Shown piece by piece: positions 18,200 to 26,995 of a stretch of DNA of 64,000 bases (the stretch's first letter is position 1; each line of letters opens with the position of its first letter). Both the position numbers and the translations under genes were made by a program. The stretch spans positions 385,026 to 449,025 of the forward strand of contig JAEPMI010000002.1 in NCBI GenBank assembly GCA_017644045.1, in the 5' to 3' direction. The notes below the pieces were generated by a model, which did not search any database, was not told where the DNA came from, and saw only the letters and a program-made list of their open reading frames with translations. This DNA comes from Deltaproteobacteria bacterium (GTDB lineage: Bacteria > Myxococcota_A > Polyangia > Polyangiales > Houyiibacteriaceae).

Positions 18200-19012
18200 A
18201 TGAGCGAACGGTGGCGAGCCGGCAGCAGCGCGCGGTGGGAGTCGATCGTCGGGTACTCGCGGGTCGTGCGCGTCGGCCCCCAGGTGACGGTGACCGGCAC
18301 CATCGCGCTCGACGACGATGGCAACCCGGTGAAGGGCGGCGCCGCGATGCAGACCCGACGAGTGATGCTCCTCCTCGAACGCGCGCTCCGGCGAGTGGGC
18401 GCGACGCCCGAGGACGTGGTGCGGACGCGCATCTTCGTCACCGACATCGCGAACGACTGGGAGGCGATCGGCCGCGCGCACGGCGAGGTCTTCGGTGCCA
18501 TTCGGCCGGCCACGACCATGGTCGAGGTGTCCGCGCTCATCGAGCCGTGGGCGAGAGTGGAGATCGAGGTGGATGCCCTGATCGGGGGATCGCCGGTGCG
18601 TGAAGCGCCCGCGGTCTCGATCCACCGAGCCGACCCAGCAGCCCTCTGGCCGTTGCTGGAAGCCGCGGGCCTTCCGCCGGCGGACCCCGAGGGCCTGGTC
18701 TGGGTCGCGAAGGACATGGAAGGCGCAATCATCGGAGGCGTATCCCTCGTGTGGATCGCCGGGGACGTGCTCGTACGCTCGGTCGTGGTCGCCGATGCCC
18801 ACCGGCGCTCCGGAGTCGGCGCTCTCCTGGTGGACGCCGCCCTGGTCCGGGCCCGTGGGGACGGCGCCGCGCACGCCTATCTCGTCACGGAGAACGCGGA
18901 AGGCTTCTTCGCCACCCTCGGCTTTGGTAGAATGGGTGCCCTCCCCGAACCGGTCCGCGCGCGCCTTCCAGAGATGTGCCGAAGCGCCACCTCGATGAGT
19001 CGATCGATGTAG
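18200..19012 (+). CDS. RidA-GNAT fusion (ArsN2-like acetyltransferase)
   Basis: 270 residues with two domains. Residues 1 to about 130 are a RidA/YjgF domain: the arginine in RPATTMVEVSAL and the glutamate in VEIEVDAL match the positions that bind and deaminate enamine/imine intermediates. Residues about 140-258 are a GNAT acetyltransferase with the acetyl-CoA loop RRSGVGALLVD and the ending ENAEGFFATLGFGRMG, closest in style to ArsN2 proteins of arsenic loci. No arsenic gene is nearby. The fusion suggests acetylation linked to reactive-nitrogen clean-up, but this is inference. Possibly the last gene of the MoxR operon. Confidence 0.88.
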   Translation: MSERWRAGSSARWESIVGYSRVVRVGPQVTVTGTIALDDDGNPVKGGAAMQTRRVMLLLERALRRVGATPEDVVRTRIFVTDIANDWEAIGRAHGEVFGAIRPATTMVEVSALIEPWARVEIEVDALIGGSPVREAPAVSIHRADPAALWPLLEAAGLPPADPEGLVWVAKDMEGAIIGGVSLVWIAGDVLVRSVVVADAHRRSGVGALLVDAALVRARGDGAAHAYLVTENAEGFFATLGFGRMGALPEPVRARLPEMCRSATSMSRSM

Positions 19013-19138
19013 GGCGATGCGGTTGAGTACCGGACACACCTGGGAAGCGATTCGTGACAAGGCTGTCGCAAGATGGCAGGCTCGGGCGTCCATGCGCCGC
19101 GCACGAATTCACGCTACTTCTCGCCCTGACCGCTCGGC

Positions 19139-21190
19139 ATGAGCGAGGACTCCAAGAACGGGCTCGAGATCGAGCGTTCGCGCAAGATGGCGCGCCGGGC
19201 CCTGGTCCACGGGCGCACGCTGATCTTGATGGACGTCGAGGCCGAACACCTCGACGACGTGCTCGACGCCGTCGGTGAGGAGCTCGCGAAGGATCCGACG
19301 ACCGGTTATCGCGACTCCGTCCGGGAGAGCCTGCGCCGCCACGGCGACTCCGGTCCCGAGGTGCTCGACGGTGGCGTGGCGATCATCCACGACTCGGTCC
19401 CCGCGACCGACGGCATCCCCGTGAACGTCGACGTGCTCGTCCGCGTCACCGAGCCGCTCGCGCTGCGCGACGACGAGGGCGAGGCCGTCCGCTTCGTCTG
19501 GGTGCTGATCACCAGCGAGAAGACCCACCCGCACGTGGGTGCGGCCGCCGAGTTCGCCCACCTGATGCACCATCAGGATCTCTCCGACACGGCCACCGCG
19601 GCCGAGACCCCGGAAGAGCTCGCCGCGGCGTTCGAGCACGCGCTCAAGCAGGAGATCGATCTCAAGCGCATCCCACCGGAGCTCGAGCGCACCGGGAAGC
19701 TCTTCGGTGGCGTCGCTCGAGACATCAAGCGCCACCTGCCGCACTACTTCGCGGACTTCCGTGAGGGCTTCAAGCTCAAGGTCATCGGGAGCGTGCTCTT
19801 CATGTTCGTCGCCTGTCTGGCGGCGGCGGTGGCCTTTGGTGGCCTCCTCTCCACGCTCACCGGCGGACAGATCGGCGCGGTCGAGTCCCTGCTCGCGTCC
19901 GCCATCTGCGGCGTCGCCTGGGCGCTCATGGCGGGTCAGCCCCTGCCCATCGTCGGCGCCACCGGTCCGAACGTCATCTTCACCGGCATCCTCTACGGGC
20001 TCTGCCAGCAGTTCGACGTGCCGTTCCTACCGACCGCAGCCTGCGTGGGTCTGTGGGCGGGCTTCTTCCTCATCGTGCTCGCGGCGACCGACGCGAGCGC
20101 GCTGATCCGATACTTCACCCGCTTCACCGACGAGGTCTTCGCGGCGCTGATCGGCCTCATCTTCATCAGCGAGGCCGCACACGATCTCGCGGGCTCGTTC
20201 CAGGACCCGGAGGTCTCGGAGGCCACGGCGCTCTTCGAGCTGCTGCTCGCCCTGGGCACCACGGTCGTGGCCATCGCGCTCTCCCGGTTCCGGCGCAAGC
20301 CGTACCTGCGCGCGAAGTTCCGAGAGTTCCTCAGCGACTTCGGTCCTGCGATCGCCATCCTGGCGATGAGCCTGCTCGCGCACGCGTGGCCCTCGATCGA
20401 GTTGCCCAAGCTCGACGCACCCGATCACCTCGCGCCCTCGATCGACCGCGACTGGTTCGTGAACCCGATGGAGGTGCCCACCTGGGTTTGGGGTGCCTCG
20501 GCCATCCCGGCGATGCTGCTCACGATCCTGATCTGGGTGAACCAGAACATCACGGCGCGGCTGACCAACAGCCCCGACTACAAACTGAAGCACGGCCCCT
20601 CGTTCCATTGGGACATGGCCGTGATGGGCATCCTGGTCGGCACGATGAGCATGTTCGGCCTGCCCTGGGTCGTCGGTGCCGTCGTCCGCTCGCTCAACCA
20701 CGTGAAGAGCCTGGTCGTGCTCGACAAGCGCGGCCGGACCGTCGGCGTGGTCGAGAACCGCATCTCCAACCTGATGATCCACGTGCTCATCGGCGCGGCG
20801 GTCCTCTTCTTCCTGCCCTACCTCTCGCTGATCCCGATGGCGGTCCTCTTCGGGCTCTTCCTCTTCATGGGCATCGGTACGCTCGGCGGGAACCAGTTCG
20901 TGGACCGCTTCAAGCTCTGGATCATGGATCCGAGCCTCTACCCGCCCACGCACTACATTCGCGCGGTGCCGGTCCGCTTCATCCACTGGTACACCGGCAT
21001 CCAGTTCGTGTGCCTCGCGGTGCTCTGGGTCGTGAAGACCAGCATCATCGGCATCCTCTTCCCCTTCTTCGTCGCGATGCTGGTGCCCATCCGCATGTAC
21101 CTGAAGAAGGTCTTCCGGCCGCATCACCTCGCGCTCCTCGACGCCGAGGAGGGGCCCGCCGACGAAGAGTTCAAGGAGATCGGCGCCTAG
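19139..21190 (+). CDS. SLC4/Band 3-like bicarbonate (anion) transporter
   Basis: 683 residues. Residues 1-190 are soluble and resemble the Band 3 cytoplasmic/EIIA-like domain (GIPVNVDVLVRV, FVWVLITSEKTHPHVGAAAE). Residues about 210-650 hold ten or more transmembrane helices. GQPLPIVGATGPNVIFTGIL corresponds to the SLC4 region reading GAQPLLVVGFSGP in human AE1, and RYFTRFTDEVFAALIGLIFI to the AE1 stretch FTRFTEEIFAFLISLIFI. Further conserved segments include VVGAVVRSLNHVKSL and GTLGGNQFVDRFKLW. A bicarbonate or other anion transporter in the inner membrane is likely. Such proteins are known in bacteria but are uncommon. Stands alone with 126 bases upstream. Confidence 0.85.
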   Translation: MSEDSKNGLEIERSRKMARRALVHGRTLILMDVEAEHLDDVLDAVGEELAKDPTTGYRDSVRESLRRHGDSGPEVLDGGVAIIHDSVPATDGIPVNVDVLVRVTEPLALRDDEGEAVRFVWVLITSEKTHPHVGAAAEFAHLMHHQDLSDTATAAETPEELAAAFEHALKQEIDLKRIPPELERTGKLFGGVARDIKRHLPHYFADFREGFKLKVIGSVLFMFVACLAAAVAFGGLLSTLTGGQIGAVESLLASAICGVAWALMAGQPLPIVGATGPNVIFTGILYGLCQQFDVPFLPTAACVGLWAGFFLIVLAATDASALIRYFTRFTDEVFAALIGLIFISEAAHDLAGSFQDPEVSEATALFELLLALGTTVVAIALSRFRRKPYLRAKFREFLSDFGPAIAILAMSLLAHAWPSIELPKLDAPDHLAPSIDRDWFVNPMEVPTWVWGASAIPAMLLTILIWVNQNITARLTNSPDYKLKHGPSFHWDMAVMGILVGTMSMFGLPWVVGAVVRSLNHVKSLVVLDKRGRTVGVVENRISNLMIHVLIGAAVLFFLPYLSLIPMAVLFGLFLFMGIGTLGGNQFVDRFKLWIMDPSLYPPTHYIRAVPVRFIHWYTGIQFVCLAVLWVVKTSIIGILFPFFVAMLVPIRMYLKKVFRPHHLALLDAEEGPADEEFKEIGA

Positions 21191-21280
21191 CGCCGGTCCG
21201 CCGCGTCCGCTCGCCCGGGGCCGCGAGAGATCACAGACCCGACACCAGCCAAACCCTCGGAATGCTGGTAGAAGCGAGCC

Positions 21281-23371
21281 ATGAGCACGTCGAGCCAGGT
21301 TGCGCCCGAGCCGGACGTCCAGCCCATGCGGCAGACCCAGACGCCGCCCGAGGACGACGAGCACTTCCTCGATCGCCAGGCCTCGGAGCTCGCCTACCAG
21401 GCGCGTGTGCTCGCCAAAGCCGACGAGCCGGACCGACCACTCCTCGACCGCGTCCGCTTCCTGGCCATCTTCACCGACCTGACCGACGAGTTCTTCCGCG
21501 TCCGCGTCGCCGGCCTCAAGGAGCAGCGCCTCGCCGGCATCCGCCAGCCTTCGCGGACCGGAAAGTCCCCCGCCGAACAGATCCAGGAGCTGCACGAGAG
21601 CTTCAAGGCGCTCCTCGTCGAGCAGCGGCGAATCCTCGAAGGCGACCTGCTCCCGGCCCTCGCCGCGCAGGGCATCCGGATCCTCCCCTGGGAGGACCTG
21701 AACGAGTCCGAGCAGGCCCAGCTCGAAGAGGTCTTCCGCGCGGAGATCTTCCCGGTGCTGACGCCCCTGGCGGTCGGACCGGCGCATCCGTTCCCGTTCA
21801 TCAGCGATCTCTCGCTCTCGATTGGCGTGATGCTCAACGACCGCGACGGATCGAGCTTCGCGCGCGTGAAGCTTCCGAGGCAGGTGAACCGTTTCGTCCA
21901 GCTCCGGCGCGAGAACGAGCTGGTGATGGTGCCGGTGGAGCACGTCGTCGGCGCTCACCTGCACGAGCTCTTCCCCGGGCGGAAGGTCGAGAGCTGGCAC
22001 ACCTTCCGCGTCACGCGGAACGCGGACTACGAGGTGGAGGACATCGACGTCGGCGACCTCCTCGACGCCGTCGCCCACGAGATCCTCGGTCGACGCTTCG
22101 GCCGAGTGGTGCGCCTCGAGGTCGACCAGGACGTGCCCGAGAAGATCCTCGAGCTGCTCTGCCACGAGCTCGAGATCACCCGCGACGACGTGTACACGAC
22201 GCCGCGCCCGCTCTCGCTCAACGGGATGTCGGAGATCGCCAATCTCGACCGTCCAGAGCTCACGACGCCCGGCTGGGTCCCGGTCGAGGTCGCCGAGCTG
22301 AAGGACGACTTCTTCACCGTGCTCCGCGACCGCGACATCCTGGTCCAGCACCCCTACGACTCCTTCGCGAGCTCGACGCAGCGCTTCATCGAACAGGCGG
22401 CGCGCGACCCCAAGGTGCTCGCGATCAAGCAGACGCTCTACCGCACCAGCGGCGACAGCCCGGTCATGAAGGCGCTCATTCGCGCCGCCGAGAGCGGCAA
22501 GCAGGTGGTGGCTCTCATCGAGCTCAAGGCCCGCTTCGACGAGGAAGCGAACATCGCGTGGGCGGAGAAGCTCGAGGAGGCCGGCGTCCATGTCGTCTAC
22601 GGCTTCGTCGAGCTCAAGACGCACACGAAGACCGCGATGGTGGTGCGCCGCGACGACGACGGAGTCATCCGCCGCTACGGCCACATCGCGACCGGGAACT
22701 ACAACCCGACCACCGCGAAGTTCTACGAGGACATCGGACTCTTCACCGCCAACACGGAGCTCACCGCCGACCTCGGGCAGCTGTTCAACATGCTCACGGG
22801 CCACAGCCGGACCGCCGCCTTCCAGCGCTTGCTCGTCGCGCCCGTGACGCTGCTGGATCGATTCCTGAAGCTGATCCGCAGCCAGGCGCACCCCGACGGG
22901 CGCATCGTGATCAAGGTCAACAACCTCTCGCACAACGCGGTCATCGACGCGCTCTACGAGGCGTCGCGGGCGGGGGCCGAGATCGACCTCATCGTTCGCA
23001 CCATCTGCTGCCTTCGACCGCAGGTCCCCGGCATGTCGGAGCGCATCCGCGTACGCTCGATCGTCGGCGACTTCCTCGAGCACAGCCGCATCTACCGCTT
23101 CGGCGAGGACCCGGCGCCGGGGGCGTACCTCATCGGTTCCGCCGACCTCATGACCCGCAACCTCGAGAACCGCGTCGAGGCGGTCGCCCCGGTCGACGAC
23201 CCCCGGCTCCGCGAGCGCCTCGACGACGTCATCGACGCCTGCCTCCAGGACGACGTGCTCAGCTGGCACCTGCTCCCCGACGGCAGCTGGGTGCAGCACC
23301 CCTCCGAGGCCGACTTCAACGTGCAGCGCTACCTGCGCGCTCAGGCCGACATCCGCCGCAAGCAGTTCTGA
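21281..23371 (+). CDS. ppk1: Polyphosphate kinase 1
   Basis: 696 residues, normal for PPK1, which reversibly transfers the ATP gamma-phosphate onto polyphosphate. The first 45 residues are a variable acidic lead. Then follow the N-terminal helical domain (RVRFLAIFTDLTDEFFRVR), the head domain (FPVLTPLAVGPAHPFPFISD) and two PLD-like catalytic domains. His448 in ELKTHTKTAMV matches the autophosphorylated histidine of E. coli (His435). HIATGNYNP and the terminal SADLMTRNLENRVE motif are also present. No exopolyphosphatase or phosphate-transport gene is adjacent. ATG at 21281 lies within the sequence GAGCCATGAGC. Confidence 0.96.
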   Translation: MSTSSQVAPEPDVQPMRQTQTPPEDDEHFLDRQASELAYQARVLAKADEPDRPLLDRVRFLAIFTDLTDEFFRVRVAGLKEQRLAGIRQPSRTGKSPAEQIQELHESFKALLVEQRRILEGDLLPALAAQGIRILPWEDLNESEQAQLEEVFRAEIFPVLTPLAVGPAHPFPFISDLSLSIGVMLNDRDGSSFARVKLPRQVNRFVQLRRENELVMVPVEHVVGAHLHELFPGRKVESWHTFRVTRNADYEVEDIDVGDLLDAVAHEILGRRFGRVVRLEVDQDVPEKILELLCHELEITRDDVYTTPRPLSLNGMSEIANLDRPELTTPGWVPVEVAELKDDFFTVLRDRDILVQHPYDSFASSTQRFIEQAARDPKVLAIKQTLYRTSGDSPVMKALIRAAESGKQVVALIELKARFDEEANIAWAEKLEEAGVHVVYGFVELKTHTKTAMVVRRDDDGVIRRYGHIATGNYNPTTAKFYEDIGLFTANTELTADLGQLFNMLTGHSRTAAFQRLLVAPVTLLDRFLKLIRSQAHPDGRIVIKVNNLSHNAVIDALYEASRAGAEIDLIVRTICCLRPQVPGMSERIRVRSIVGDFLEHSRIYRFGEDPAPGAYLIGSADLMTRNLENRVEAVAPVDDPRLRERLDDVIDACLQDDVLSWHLLPDGSWVQHPSEADFNVQRYLRAQADIRRKQF

Positions 23372-23474
23372 CGGCGTGCGACCGCGAGCGCTGATTATGT
23401 CAGCCGTGTGAACTCTGCCGGTCGGCCCATCGACCGCCCTTGAGCGGAGGAACGCCACGGTCTACGGCCGGGTC

Positions 23475-24947
23475 GTGACGTGGAGGTGGTTCACTCTCGC
23501 GCTCGTCGCCCTCGGCTGCGTGACCGAAGGTAGCCCTCGCGAACGCGCGATCGCGTCGGCGATGGCCGAGGCGGACGAGCTCCTCGTTCGACACCGACCC
23601 GCGCTCGCAGCCGGCAAGTACGAGCGCATGAGCAGCGACCTCTACGCCTTCTATCGAGGCACGGTCCCGCTCTACCGGCGCGATGTGGCCGATCCCTCGA
23701 TGGTCGTGGCGCAGACCACCGCGCCGGCAGGTGCCATGCCGCTCTCGCTCGGTGACGCGCACCCGGAGAACTTCGGCACGCTCCAGGCCGCCGACGGGTC
23801 CTTCGCGCTCGAGCCGAACGACTTCGATGGCGCGGATCGCTTCCCCTACCACTGGGACCTGCGGCGACTGACCGTCGGGTTGGTCCTGGCAGCCCGGCTC
23901 TCGAACCCGGACGACGCGGACGCGCGCGCGGCGACGGCAGCCGAGGCCCCTTCCATCGTGCAAGCCGCCGTCGGGAGCTACCTGAACACGATCGGGGCGC
24001 GCGCGCTCGGTGTCGCGGGCGGCCGGGTGGAGGACGATCCGATCCTCTCGTCGCTCATTCGCGACGCCTTTCGCCGCAGCGTTCGGGACCTCGAGACCCG
24101 CGACGAGCTCGCGGAGCTCACCGAGCTGACCGCGGAGGGTCGCCGCTTCCGCCGCGGTGTGCTGGACCCCGACGAGCCGACGAGCGCGCTCCTCGAGGTG
24201 CCCGCCGTGGTTCGCGACGCACTCCCGGCGACCCTCGACGAGTACCGGCGCAGTCTGCTGATCGCCGTTCCCGCCGAGTTCTTCACCGTGGTCGACGTCG
24301 TGCGGCAGCTCGGATCCGGCGTCGCGAGCTGGCCGCGGGTGCGCATGCTCGTGCTCGTGCGCGGCGTGAGCGACGCCCCCGACGACGACGTCATCCTCGA
24401 GGTGAAGGAGCTCGCCCCTTCCGGTCGCACGGACGCACCTCCCGGCTCCTGGCTCGGCGACGACCTGCCGGAGCGGATCCGCCGCACCACCCGCGCGGCC
24501 TGGGCACGGCCCGATGGCGAACCCTTCTGGAGTGGCGCGTTCCTGCTCGGAATCCCGGTGCAGATCCGGCTGGAAGCCGAGCGCCACAAGACGCTCCGCG
24601 TGGACCGCATGGAAGAGGACGAAGGCACGCCGGACGATCTGCGCGCCACGGCCACCAGCCTCGCGGGGATCTTGGCCCGGGTGCACACGACCTCGCTCGA
24701 CGGCGAAGACGTCGCACGCGAGCTGGCGACCTCGATGCCCGTGGGGCTCGGTCCCGCGCGCGATGCGTTCGTGATCGACGAGGTCGCGCGGGCCCTCGCC
24801 TACGCCGATCAGGTCGAGGCGGACTGGGTGCTCTTCCAGCAGCTGGTCGCGCGCGAGGGTCCGGGGCTCGGCCTGGTGCCCCTCGGAGACGACGGCGGCC
24901 GACGAGTCGAGGTGGGGCTCCGAGCCCTGTTCGAAGGAGACGAGTGA
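23475..24947 (+). CDS. DUF2252 family protein with lipoprotein signal
   Basis: 490 residues, GTG start. The N-terminus (TWRWFTLALVALGC) is a lipoprotein signal with Cys15 as the lipid site. The body matches DUF2252: FYRGTVPLYRRD, then LSLGDAHPENFGTL, EPNDFDGADRFPYHWDLRRL, and near the C-terminus AFLLGIPVQIRLEAE. DUF2252 has a protein-kinase/aminoglycoside-phosphotransferase-like fold and is normally cytosolic, so a lipidated form outside the cytoplasm, where ATP is absent, is odd. It may act on another ligand or be a binding protein. Its stop (TGATG) overlaps the start of the beta-barrel gene, so they are coupled. Confidence 0.82.
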   Translation: MTWRWFTLALVALGCVTEGSPRERAIASAMAEADELLVRHRPALAAGKYERMSSDLYAFYRGTVPLYRRDVADPSMVVAQTTAPAGAMPLSLGDAHPENFGTLQAADGSFALEPNDFDGADRFPYHWDLRRLTVGLVLAARLSNPDDADARAATAAEAPSIVQAAVGSYLNTIGARALGVAGGRVEDDPILSSLIRDAFRRSVRDLETRDELAELTELTAEGRRFRRGVLDPDEPTSALLEVPAVVRDALPATLDEYRRSLLIAVPAEFFTVVDVVRQLGSGVASWPRVRMLVLVRGVSDAPDDDVILEVKELAPSGRTDAPPGSWLGDDLPERIRRTTRAAWARPDGEPFWSGAFLLGIPVQIRLEAERHKTLRVDRMEEDEGTPDDLRATATSLAGILARVHTTSLDGEDVARELATSMPVGLGPARDAFVIDEVARALAYADQVEADWVLFQQLVAREGPGLGLVPLGDDGGRRVEVGLRALFEGDE

Positions 24948-26224
24948 TGCGTGCGTGGATCGTTGTGCTCGGGCTGGCGCTGGCGAACGGAGCCCTGGCT
25001 CAGGAGACCGATGGCGAGCCGCTCGAGCGGGAGGACGACGGGTACGCCGCCATGGCCGACGAGAGCGACGCGGAGCTCGAGCCTGCCCCGCCGCAGCCGG
25101 TGACGGTGGAGGCGACGCCGCCGGTCACGGTCCCCGAGCCCCAGCCCGAGCCGGAGCCCACGACCGGACCGGCCGAGCGAGTGGATGCGCCCGAGGCCGG
25201 CACCACGCTCGAGCTGAAGATCGGTGCTCAGGTCTTCGGCGAGTACGCGGTCGAGCTCCTGCAGGAGGAGATCGGCGGCGAGAGCGTCTACCACCAGTTC
25301 CAGCTCGGCCGCGTGTGGCTCTGGACCGAGTTCGCGATCGCCGGCGCCCGCGGACGGGTGCTCTTCGAGGGTGCCCGCGCTGCCAACGAAGGTGCGCTGG
25401 TCGGGGTAGCCGGGGACAGCCTGGTCGCGCGTTTTCGTGAAGCCTGGGCGGGCTACCGCGCCTGGGACGCCATCGAGCTCCGTGGCGGCATCGTCCCCGC
25501 CCTGACGGCGCCGACGCTCACCGGGCTCTGGGGGCTGCGCCCCGTCGCGCGAACGGCGACGCGGCGCTTCGACCTCCTCGACGCCGCCGACCTCGGCGCG
25601 ACGCTCACGGGCACGTTGCCGCGCGGCTTCGGCGTCCTCGGGGTCGGCGTCTACAACGGTGAGGGCTACGAGGCGCGCGAGCGGAACCGCGGCAAGAACA
25701 TCGAAGCGTTCGCGAAGATCCGACCGCTCGCCATGATCGAGGGAGCCGAGCCGCTCACGTTGGTGCTCTCGTACGTCGACGGCTCGGCGGGAGCCGGCAC
25801 CGCGGAGACGGACCGACTCGTGGGCGCCGTCGGCTGGGACTGCGAGCGCTTCGGCGCTGGAGCGGCGGTGACCTGGATCCGCGGCTTCGTCGACGACGGT
25901 GCGCGCGAGGGCCTTCTCGCCGAAGGCTGGGCTCGGGCGAACCCGTGGCGTGGCCTGCTCGTGGGCGCTCGCTACACCTGGCTCGACCAGGACCGCGACG
26001 CCGACGACGTCCGCCGCCACGAGCTGACCGCGACCGTGGGCTATCGTGTGTACGGCGTGGTGGCCGCGTTCGCCGCCGTGGACGGCCGTTTCGGCGGCGA
26101 CGGCGTGGACGTGCTGGACCCGACCTACGACCGCTGGCGGGTGCGCCTGGTGGTGGAGGGCCGCTTCGAGGCCCCGTTCGACATTCGACTCGGCGAGACC
26201 GAGGGAGGAGCAGAGGACCGATGA
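24947..26224 (+). CDS. Putative outer-membrane beta-barrel (porin-like) protein
   Basis: 425 residues. Signal peptide at about 1-18 (AWIVVLGLALANGALAQ), then a Pro/Glu-rich linker (about 40-85) and many alternating strands (LELKIGAQVFGEYAVELLQE, VGARYTWLDQDRDADDVRRH, LRGGIVPALTAPTL). The style is that of phosphate-selective or maltoporin-like barrels that end in a strand, although the last residues (GGAEDR) are charged rather than aromatic. Likely outer-membrane channel or scaffold; substrate unknown. Starts within the DUF2252 stop and overlaps the next start as ATGA. A GTG one codon upstream is possible. Confidence 0.75.
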   Translation: MRAWIVVLGLALANGALAQETDGEPLEREDDGYAAMADESDAELEPAPPQPVTVEATPPVTVPEPQPEPEPTTGPAERVDAPEAGTTLELKIGAQVFGEYAVELLQEEIGGESVYHQFQLGRVWLWTEFAIAGARGRVLFEGARAANEGALVGVAGDSLVARFREAWAGYRAWDAIELRGGIVPALTAPTLTGLWGLRPVARTATRRFDLLDAADLGATLTGTLPRGFGVLGVGVYNGEGYEARERNRGKNIEAFAKIRPLAMIEGAEPLTLVLSYVDGSAGAGTAETDRLVGAVGWDCERFGAGAAVTWIRGFVDDGAREGLLAEGWARANPWRGLLVGARYTWLDQDRDADDVRRHELTATVGYRVYGVVAAFAAVDGRFGGDGVDVLDPTYDRWRVRLVVEGRFEAPFDIRLGETEGGAEDR

Positions 26225-26856
26225 AGACCTGGCACGTTCTGTTGAGCATCGCGCTCGTCGCGGGCTGCGGCGACGACGACGGCGGCGATCCGGACCTGGG
26301 CGTGGTGCCGATCGATCTCGGCGGCGGCGACGAGGACATGGGACCGTTGGAAGAGGACGACATGGGCCCGCCAGCCGACCTCGGGACCCCAGCCGGACTC
26401 GGTGGGCTCGTCGTGAACGAGATGGACGCCAACGACGAGTGGGTCGAGCTCTTCAACCCGACGCCGACCCCGGTCATGCTGGGTGGCGTCCGCATCTGCG
26501 ACTCCGACGCGGGCTCCCCGCGCCTCGACCGTGCGTTCGCGTTTCCCGACGGGTTCATGCTCGGCGCCGGCGAGTACGTGTTGACGGTCGAGGCCGACCC
26601 GGTGCTCGACGGCATCCGCGAGGGCGCCGACTGCCCCGGCGACGGCCGCTGCCTCCACACCGACTGGGGTCTGAGCGACTCGAGCGGCGAGACGATCTTC
26701 ATCCTCCCGCCCGAAGGAAACGACACCCCGCTCATGATGATCGAGTACCCGCCGATGGCCGCGCCGGACGGCGAGAGCTACTGCCGCATCGACAACGGCT
26801 CGGGCGACTTCACCGCCTGCTCACCGACGCCGGGTGCTGCGAACACGGCCTCCTGA
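26221..26856 (+). CDS. Lipoprotein with lamin-tail domain
   Basis: 211 residues. Lipoprotein signal MKTWHVLLSIALVAGC, then an Asp/Gly-rich spacer (GDDDGGDPDLGVV, DEDMGPLEEDDMGPP) typical of myxobacterial surface lipoproteins. Residues about 62-205 form a lamin-tail-like immunoglobulin fold: LVVNEMDANDEWVELFNPT, MLGGVRICDSD, FPDGFMLGAGEYVLTV, CSPTPGAANTAS. Lamin-tail domains on bacterial exported proteins are thought to bind DNA or protein at the surface. The start overlaps the beta-barrel stop (ATGA), making a three-gene exported cassette with DUF2252. Confidence 0.85.
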   Translation: MKTWHVLLSIALVAGCGDDDGGDPDLGVVPIDLGGGDEDMGPLEEDDMGPPADLGTPAGLGGLVVNEMDANDEWVELFNPTPTPVMLGGVRICDSDAGSPRLDRAFAFPDGFMLGAGEYVLTVEADPVLDGIREGADCPGDGRCLHTDWGLSDSSGETIFILPPEGNDTPLMMIEYPPMAAPDGESYCRIDNGSGDFTACSPTPGAANTAS

Positions 26857-26857
26857 T

Positions 26858-26995
26858 CGTTCGAGCGATAGGCTCCGGCGCCTCGCCGAGCCACAGTGGG
26901 ACTTCGTCTGCGGCGAGGACAATGGCTGCGACCCGCTCCCGGTCGGCGAGGAGTTCATCCACTCGCTGCAGAACGGCGACGCTCGCTGTCGTTAG
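26858..26995 (+). pseudogene. Possible 3' remnant of a Cys-containing protein gene
   Basis: One frame reads RRLAEPQWDFVCGEDNGCDP, then LPVGEEFIHSLQNGDARCR and a stop. Its composition is that of a real protein C-terminus (paired Cys, aromatic residues) rather than a GC-rich shadow, yet there is no start codon or upstream domain. It lies between the lamin-tail gene and the convergent propeller gene, whose stop it overlaps. I read it as a decayed gene end; a frameshifted extension of the preceding gene is less likely. Confidence 0.35.

Noticed and set aside
11956-19012. MoxR/VWA operon as a classical anti-phage system
   Set aside because: No nuclease, caspase-like, TIR or pore-forming effector is encoded; defence remains possible but unsupported here.
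20027-23458. Minus-strand frame of 1143 residues
   Set aside because: Spans the SLC4-like and ppk1 genes in antisense; only GC-driven composition.
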